This document shows, piece by piece, positions 6,055 to 10,000 of a stretch of 10,000 nucleotides of DNA (positions within the stretch are counted from its first letter, which is position 1; each line of letters starts with the position of its first letter). Source of the stretch: Microcaldota archaeon (GTDB lineage Archaea > Micrarchaeota > Micrarchaeia > Micrarchaeales > Micrarchaeaceae); contig JASHUQ010000088.1 of assembly GCA_030039935.1 (NCBI GenBank), forward strand, positions 1-10,000. Direction: 5' to 3'. Made by a program: the position numbers and the translations under genes. The notes beneath the pieces were generated by a model. It saw nothing but the letters and a program-made list of their open reading frames with translations. It made no database searches and was not told where the DNA came from.

Positions 6055-7461
6055 ATGACAATATTACTTTCATTGATCGCAGTTCCAATACTGTTCCTGG
6101 CCTTGATGCTTCTCACAAAGAGGCGCAGCGGGTCGCTAGCCACAATATCCACTTTTATAAGCCTTGTTATAGTTGTTTATCTCCTGATTTTCTCGATAAT
6201 AAACAAAAGCGCAAGCATAAACGAAAGCTACAGCTACATATCAAGCCTCGGCATAGGATTCGACCTCAGCCTCAACTCGATATCCCTTGTATTGCTGCTC
6301 ATGTCATCGATAATACTTTTCGTTACAGCGTTGAGCGGCAACATAAAAAAAGAGATGGAAAGAACAGCAAGCATTCTCCTTGTACTGTTCCAGATCGGCG
6401 CTACCGGCCTTTTCCTTTCTGGAAACCTCTTCTTGTTCTTCATATTCTGGGACATAGGCGTCATAGCCCCGTTCTTCATGATAAATATACTTGGATCTGC
6501 CAACAGGAGGAACGCATCCTATAAGTTCATAATATATGAAATATTCGCAAGCGCACTTCTTCTATTCGGGATAATACTGATCTACATTTTCGCCCCTGGG
6601 CATTCGCTCAGCATAGCTGGCCTTTCAAGCTCGCTGTCACAGATGCCTATGTACGTACAGCAATTGACATTCATACTCTTGTTCCTCGCATTCATGATAA
6701 ACATGCCGATATTCCCTTTGCACTCATGGCTCCCAGATGCGCATACAGAGGCATCAACACAAGGATCTATGGTTCTTTCTGGAATTCTTACAAAGTTCGG
6801 AGGGTTTGGCATGCTGATAATATTCACCAGTTTTACAATAGCGCATAACTATTCATTTTACATTGCGGTTCTTTCGGTCGTTTCTGCATTCTATGCCGCT
6901 CTTCTTATAATGCGCCAGCACGACATAAAAAGAATAGTCGCGTATACTACGATAATAGAAATGTCGATAATAATGTTCGCAATAACCGCCATGAACACTC
7001 TTGGATTATACGGCGCCCTGTTCGCAATGCTGGCTCACGGACTTGTTGTTGCCCTAATGTTTCTCGCAGCTGGCTCCATAGAGCACGCGTTCTCTGAGAG
7101 AAGCATAGACGTGCTCAAGGGAATAGCCGCAGATGCAAAGCTCACATCATATGTGTTCCTTGTAGGAATACTTGCAATTACAGGGGTTCCCCTTACAACG
7201 GGGTTCATAGCCGATGTGGCAATGTTCCTTGGGGCAATAGGAGCATATGGAGCATATGCAGTAATTCCTTTGTTCTCTCTTGTGCTTCTTGGGGGTTTCA
7301 TGTACTACGTTGTAAACAAATCAATATTCTCTACAAAAGAAAGGACCCAAAGCTCTGCTTTCATAGGATCAAGCCAAAAAATAGGATACGCCATCCTATT
7401 GGCATCAATATTCATATTTGGGATAATTCCATCAATAATATTGAATATCATAAACATATAG
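6055..7461 (+). CDS. nuoM: Complex I subunit NuoM (ND4-like) with substituted channel residues
   Basis: Middle antiporter-like subunit, 468 residues (E. coli about 509), with about 14 hydrophobic helices. Identity rests on FPLHSWLPDAHTEAST (about 220-235), the LSGILTKFGGFG helix, RQHDIKRIVAYTTI (about 287-300) and AHGLVVALMFLAAG. Lys 247 matches E. coli K265. Other channel positions differ. FWDIGVIAPF has D133 where E. coli has essential E144. AFMINMP has N216 where E. coli AFAVKMP has essential K234. TTGFIADV has D387 where E. coli has E407. The alignments are short and ungapped with strong flanking identity, so I trust the positions. The start ATG 6055 follows GTGAT (6047-6051), a Shine-Dalgarno-like match overlapping the nuoL stop. 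It is more like NuoM than NuoL/NuoN in the HTEA(S/P)T signature. Confidence 0.94.
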   Translation: MTILLSLIAVPILFLALMLLTKRRSGSLATISTFISLVIVVYLLIFSIINKSASINESYSYISSLGIGFDLSLNSISLVLLLMSSIILFVTALSGNIKKEMERTASILLVLFQIGATGLFLSGNLFLFFIFWDIGVIAPFFMINILGSANRRNASYKFIIYEIFASALLLFGIILIYIFAPGHSLSIAGLSSSLSQMPMYVQQLTFILLFLAFMINMPIFPLHSWLPDAHTEASTQGSMVLSGILTKFGGFGMLIIFTSFTIAHNYSFYIAVLSVVSAFYAALLIMRQHDIKRIVAYTTIIEMSIIMFAITAMNTLGLYGALFAMLAHGLVVALMFLAAGSIEHAFSERSIDVLKGIAADAKLTSYVFLVGILAITGVPLTTGFIADVAMFLGAIGAYGAYAVIPLFSLVLLGGFMYYVVNKSIFSTKERTQSSAFIGSSQKIGYAILLASIFIFGIIPSIILNIINI

Positions 7462-7469
7462 GCGAATGA

Positions 7470-8891
7470 ATGGCAATATCGGCAATAATGCAAATGCAGT
7501 TCGTATATATTCTTGTAGCATCGCTCATCCTTCTCACAGTTTCTAATATATTGTCTGTTTTCTCAAGGCGTCACAAGATTGCGTTTTTTGGAACGATAGC
7601 ATTCTTGTTCATATCCCTTACAGCAACAGCATTGCTCTATGCATCAAACGCAAGCTTCTACTTTTTCAGCATATTCCACACGAATGCGTTCTCAGAGTTT
7701 TTCTTCATGTTCTTTGCAATAGCAATAATAATGGTGGAAACACTCTCTTACAAGTATAGCCACGAATTGCCGGCATTTTCACTTTTATTATCCCTTGTTA
7801 CATTCGGGGTGTTCCTCGTAACGTTTGCATACTCGTTAATAGCAATACTCGTTGGACTAGAAACCGTTGCGCTTGCTAGCACGTTTATGATAATAATGAA
7901 TGGGAAGAGGTTCGTAGAACCGGCAGTGAAGCTGTTCATACTCAGCGCAATATCAATAGCAATATTCACATTCGCGCTCGCTTTGCTTCTTCCATATGAT
8001 CCGCAATTGACTCTTTCTCTTCCAGGAACATCGCAGGCTGGTAGCTACCTGCTTGGATTGTCCCTTATACTATTTGCCGGGGCGTTGTCCTTGGATGCAG
8101 CGGCATTCCCATTCAACCTATGGGTTCCTGACGTGTACGAAGGATCTCCATCTAATGTAACCGCTCTGCTGGCTAGTGTAAACAAAAAAGTCTCATTCAT
8201 CGCCATACTCGAGGTTTTCATAATAATATTTGCGGCTTACAGATCCAGCTTCGGCACTCCTTTATTCTCTCTTGTGTTCTTCTTTTTGTCAATATTCACC
8301 ATGTTCTTCGGCAACCTTGTCGCCCTTGTGCAAAAGAACCTCAAAAGGCTATTCGCATATTCATCAATTTCTCAAGCCGGATATATTTTCATAGGGATAG
8401 CTGTTGCGAGCACAGCTGGAATACAGGCGAGCATATTCTACATTGTATCCCATATGTTCATGATAATCGGAGCATTTGCGATTGTGCTGTGGCTTGAGTC
8501 AAAGAGCATAAGAAATATAGATGAATGCACAGGACTTGCATCAAAGAACTCCTTCGCGGCAATAAGCCTCACGATACTGATGCTGTCTATGGCCGGAATA
8601 CCTCCATTGGTTGGATTCATTGGAAAATTCCTGCTTTTCTCCAGCGCGGTGTATGCAAACGATGCTGTTCTTGCATTTATAGGAATAATAAACAGCTTCA
8701 TATCGATTTACTATTATGCAAAGGTGATAAACCAGATGTACACAAGAAGGCAAGGGAAGAAGATGCAGATGGACAAAAACATAGCCATTGTAGTGATCGT
8801 ATGCCTCATTTTCGTTATCGCGGTTGGAATATACCCACAGATCCTCATATCTGCTGCCTCATCGGCAGCCAGCGCGCTTGGCGCTGTCTGA
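7470..8891 (+). CDS. nuoN: Complex I subunit NuoN (ND2-like) with Asp in place of the TM7 lysine
   Basis: Proximal antiporter-like subunit, 473 residues (E. coli about 485), with about 14 helices. Signatures: ILVGLETVALAS with E131 (like E. coli E133), NLWVPDVYEGSPSNVTALLASVNK (about 216-239, like HLWTPDVYQGAPAPV...), KNLKRLFAYSSISQAGY, and MLSMAGIPPLVGFIGKF with K386 (like E. coli K395). Lys 239 matches K247. In the TM7 stretch SLDAAAFPFNLW, D209 occupies the position of essential K217 of E. coli FKLSLVPFHLW, and N216 replaces the His. The nearest upstream in-frame start is ATG 7470; ATGs at 7488 and 7494 are alternatives. It is the last gene of the Complex I run and is followed by a 202-nt non-coding or leader region. 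Confidence 0.94.
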   Translation: MAISAIMQMQFVYILVASLILLTVSNILSVFSRRHKIAFFGTIAFLFISLTATALLYASNASFYFFSIFHTNAFSEFFFMFFAIAIIMVETLSYKYSHELPAFSLLLSLVTFGVFLVTFAYSLIAILVGLETVALASTFMIIMNGKRFVEPAVKLFILSAISIAIFTFALALLLPYDPQLTLSLPGTSQAGSYLLGLSLILFAGALSLDAAAFPFNLWVPDVYEGSPSNVTALLASVNKKVSFIAILEVFIIIFAAYRSSFGTPLFSLVFFFLSIFTMFFGNLVALVQKNLKRLFAYSSISQAGYIFIGIAVASTAGIQASIFYIVSHMFMIIGAFAIVLWLESKSIRNIDECTGLASKNSFAAISLTILMLSMAGIPPLVGFIGKFLLFSSAVYANDAVLAFIGIINSFISIYYYAKVINQMYTRRQGKKMQMDKNIAIVVIVCLIFVIAVGIYPQILISAASSAASALGAV

Positions 8892-9093
8892 TGCACTATT
8901 GCCGTATTTAGACAAAAGAAATAAAAAGACTTGATAGAAAGTTTTTCTCATATAAGGTGACCACACGGTTGAAACAGACCAGAATACACTAGTTGGCATT
9001 GGCGGCGAAAGATTAACAAAAACAGGATTCCGCGTTTTTTATTCAGTCATAAGGCGCGCAACCCCAAAAATACGGGTAAATCCAAATACATTA
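8892..9093 (+). other. Intergenic/leader region after nuoN with possible expression signals
   Basis: 202 nt with no gene starting at ATG, GTG or TTG that I can support. An oligo-T run at 8942-8946, just after AGAAA with weak TTTCT complementarity, may end the nuo transcript. CATATAAG (8949-8956) is TATA-like, and AAGGTGA (8954-8960) is a good archaeal Shine-Dalgarno match with no obvious in-frame start behind it. A second T-run lies at 9035-9040. AAAAATAC (9066-9073) is centred about 25 nt before ATG 9094 and could be a TATA box for a leaderless transcript. The frame of the next gene is open throughout 8956-9093 (see findings). No tRNA or riboswitch-like fold was recognised. Confidence 0.4.
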
Positions 9094-9780
9094 ATGCCAG
9101 TAAAGCTGAGGGTCGATTTCGGACAGCTGGATGAAAAGCTGTTGCCCTTGCTCAAAAGACCAGATATAGAAATTGCAGAGGAGAACAGCCAGGCGTTAAG
9201 CATAGAGCAGCTAGAGCAATCAGTAAGGATTACGGATGATCTAGCCTATTATTTTTCTGAAAATGCTATAGAACTGCTAAGGAGCGGACTGATAACAAGG
9301 TCAAAGAGACAGCTCAGCTACATTCCACATCAGATTGGGCTTGACAACTTTGAGACACAAGTAGAATTAGTGAAATCATTCATTGACGAAGAAGCAAGCG
9401 GGGCAGAGACCCGCCACGATGATGAATATTACAAAAAGATATCTGAGATCTCAACTTTCGTGGAGGGCATGCACTCAATTGTTCAGGTTGAAAGGCTGGC
9501 GTCAGGGCTTGTAAGATTTGTTGGAAGACTGAATGGCAATAGAAAAAGCCAGGCAAACAGCCTTGTGGATTTCCTTTTATCTGATGAGGGCGCAAGATTT
9601 GTCCCACTGATAAGCGCACTGGCAAGCGATACCGGTGTTACAGTATGTTACGACAGGGATTCCAAAGAATTTGTACCAGCGATCCCAGCACATCAACGCT
9701 CTAACCTTGGGCTGTTGCATCAATCATTTGTATCTGGGTCGCAACTTCTTGTGAGTCCGGATATACACCACACAATCTAA
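9094..9780 (+). CDS. Hypothetical soluble protein, unrecognised
   Basis: A 228-residue protein with no transmembrane segment and no signal peptide, probably cytoplasmic. I do not recognise a family. Most of it reads as helical: residues about 26-67 are Glu/Gln-rich with heptad-like leucines (ENSQALSIEQLEQSV, ENAIELLRSGL), and about 88-150 are also helical (VELVKSFIDEE, EYYKKISEISTFVEGM). The stretch around 155-205 (SLVDFLLSDEGARFVPLIS, then GVTVCYDRDSKEFVP) may be a small alpha/beta unit. There is a single Cys and no visible catalytic motif. ATG 9094 has no Shine-Dalgarno, which fits leaderless translation. The frame remains open for 46 codons upstream without a standard start, so the true N-terminus may be longer. 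Its TAA overlaps the TAG of the convergent gene by 4 nt. Codon use resembles its neighbours. Confidence 0.7.
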   Translation: MPVKLRVDFGQLDEKLLPLLKRPDIEIAEENSQALSIEQLEQSVRITDDLAYYFSENAIELLRSGLITRSKRQLSYIPHQIGLDNFETQVELVKSFIDEEASGAETRHDDEYYKKISEISTFVEGMHSIVQVERLASGLVRFVGRLNGNRKSQANSLVDFLLSDEGARFVPLISALASDTGVTVCYDRDSKEFVPAIPAHQRSNLGLLHQSFVSGSQLLVSPDIHHTI

Positions 9781-10000
9781 ATGTTCCTCATTCTGAAAAT
9801 CAGCCCCTTTGCAGTTTTACTAGGGCTGTCCATATCACCATATTTTCCAAGAAGGCTTTCCAGTCCTATGAGCTGCGACATTCTGAATACAAGCTCAAAG
9901 CTCCTTTGGCTCATAGATGAATAGTAATTGTGGATAATCCTGTGGAGCATTAGGTCGAGTCCATATCTTTTGCGCCAGAGCCTTTCATAAGCAAGAAGCG
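9777..10000 (-). CDS. C-terminal end of a probable geranylgeranyl-reductase-like FAD-dependent oxidoreductase (partial)
   Basis: The minus strand is open from the window edge to a TAG at 9777-9779, giving the last 73 residues of a protein. The visible part begins LLAYERLWRKRYGLDLMLHR and continues with a helical SFELVFRMSQLIGLESLLGKYG segment to a basic end (GLIFRMRNI). The YExxWRKxYGxxL pattern is typical of the C-terminal region of archaeal geranylgeranyl reductase / FixC-type flavoproteins, which saturate isoprenoid chains of membrane lipids. The FAD-binding N-terminus lies outside the window, so this assignment rests on one motif and is moderate at best. The gene converges on the 9094-9780 gene, sharing CTAA at the stops. 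Confidence 0.55.
   Translation of the reverse strand, partial: LLAYERLWRKRYGLDLMLHRIIHNYYSSMSQRSFELVFRMSQLIGLESLLGKYGDMDSPSKTAKGLIFRMRNI

Noticed and set aside
7247-7260. Short tandem repeat GGAGCATATGGAGCATATG within nuoM
   Set aside because: It is a two-copy 9-nt repeat encoding GAYGAYA in a hydrophobic helix, in frame and too short to suggest a functional element.
8525-8911. Plus-strand 128-codon open frame inside nuoN
   Set aside because: It is a shifted frame of conserved NuoN helices, with a His/Cys/Arg-rich composition unlike a real protein.
1-10000. tRNA/rRNA genes, CRISPR arrays, insertion sequences, long direct or inverted repeats
   Set aside because: I looked for repeat periodicity, transposase motifs and tRNA-like folds by eye and saw none. 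Nearly all bases are accounted for by coding regions.

Overview
The window looks archaeal. The evidence is very heavy use of ATA for Ile and AGA/AGG for Arg, ATG/TTG starts with weak or no Shine-Dalgarno sequences, a TATA-type promoter, a secreted protein packed with N-glycosylation sequons, and a Complex I of the donor-module-free archaeal type. Gene order, small compact genes and moderate GC would fit an acid-mine-type DPANN archaeon (Micrarchaeota/ARMAN-like) or a Thermoplasma relative. That placement is an inference and cannot be settled from 10 kb.

Layout. (1) 12-1700 (+) encodes a large, probably membrane-anchored and heavily glycosylated extracellular protein. (2) 1697-1960 (-) encodes a small basic unrecognised protein that converges on it, with the two stop codons sharing CTAA. 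(3) 1961-2016 is a very short divergent promoter region with one TATA-like box that could serve both directions. (4) 2017-8891 (+) is a compact, co-oriented run of seven Complex I membrane-arm genes in canonical order: nuoH, nuoI, nuoJ, nuoK, nuoL, nuoM, nuoN. Spacings are 1 to 16 nt. (5) 8892-9093 is an intergenic or leader region containing an unexplained open extension of the next gene. (6) 9094-9780 (+) encodes an unrecognised soluble protein. (7) 9777-10000 (-) is the C-terminal end of a probable geranylgeranyl-reductase-like FAD protein, again overlapping its convergent neighbour at a shared CTAA.

How the genes work together. NuoH (quinone-site and first half-channel), NuoI (two [4Fe-4S] clusters), NuoJ/NuoK (hinge and E-channel) and NuoL/M/N (three antiporter-like proton-pumping subunits) form the membrane arm plus its Fe-S link to the peripheral arm. 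The peripheral subunits NuoA-D are not in this window, and no NADH module (NuoE/F/G) is seen.

The most interesting signal is in the pumping subunits. NuoL keeps its textbook TM5 Glu and TM7 Lys. At the position of the essential TM7 lysine, NuoM has Asn and NuoN has Asp. NuoM also has Asp for Glu at two further channel positions. NuoL has lost two TM11 histidines and NuoJ the conserved TM3 tyrosine. Together this suggests a divergent proton-translocation circuit that may differ from bacterial Complex I.
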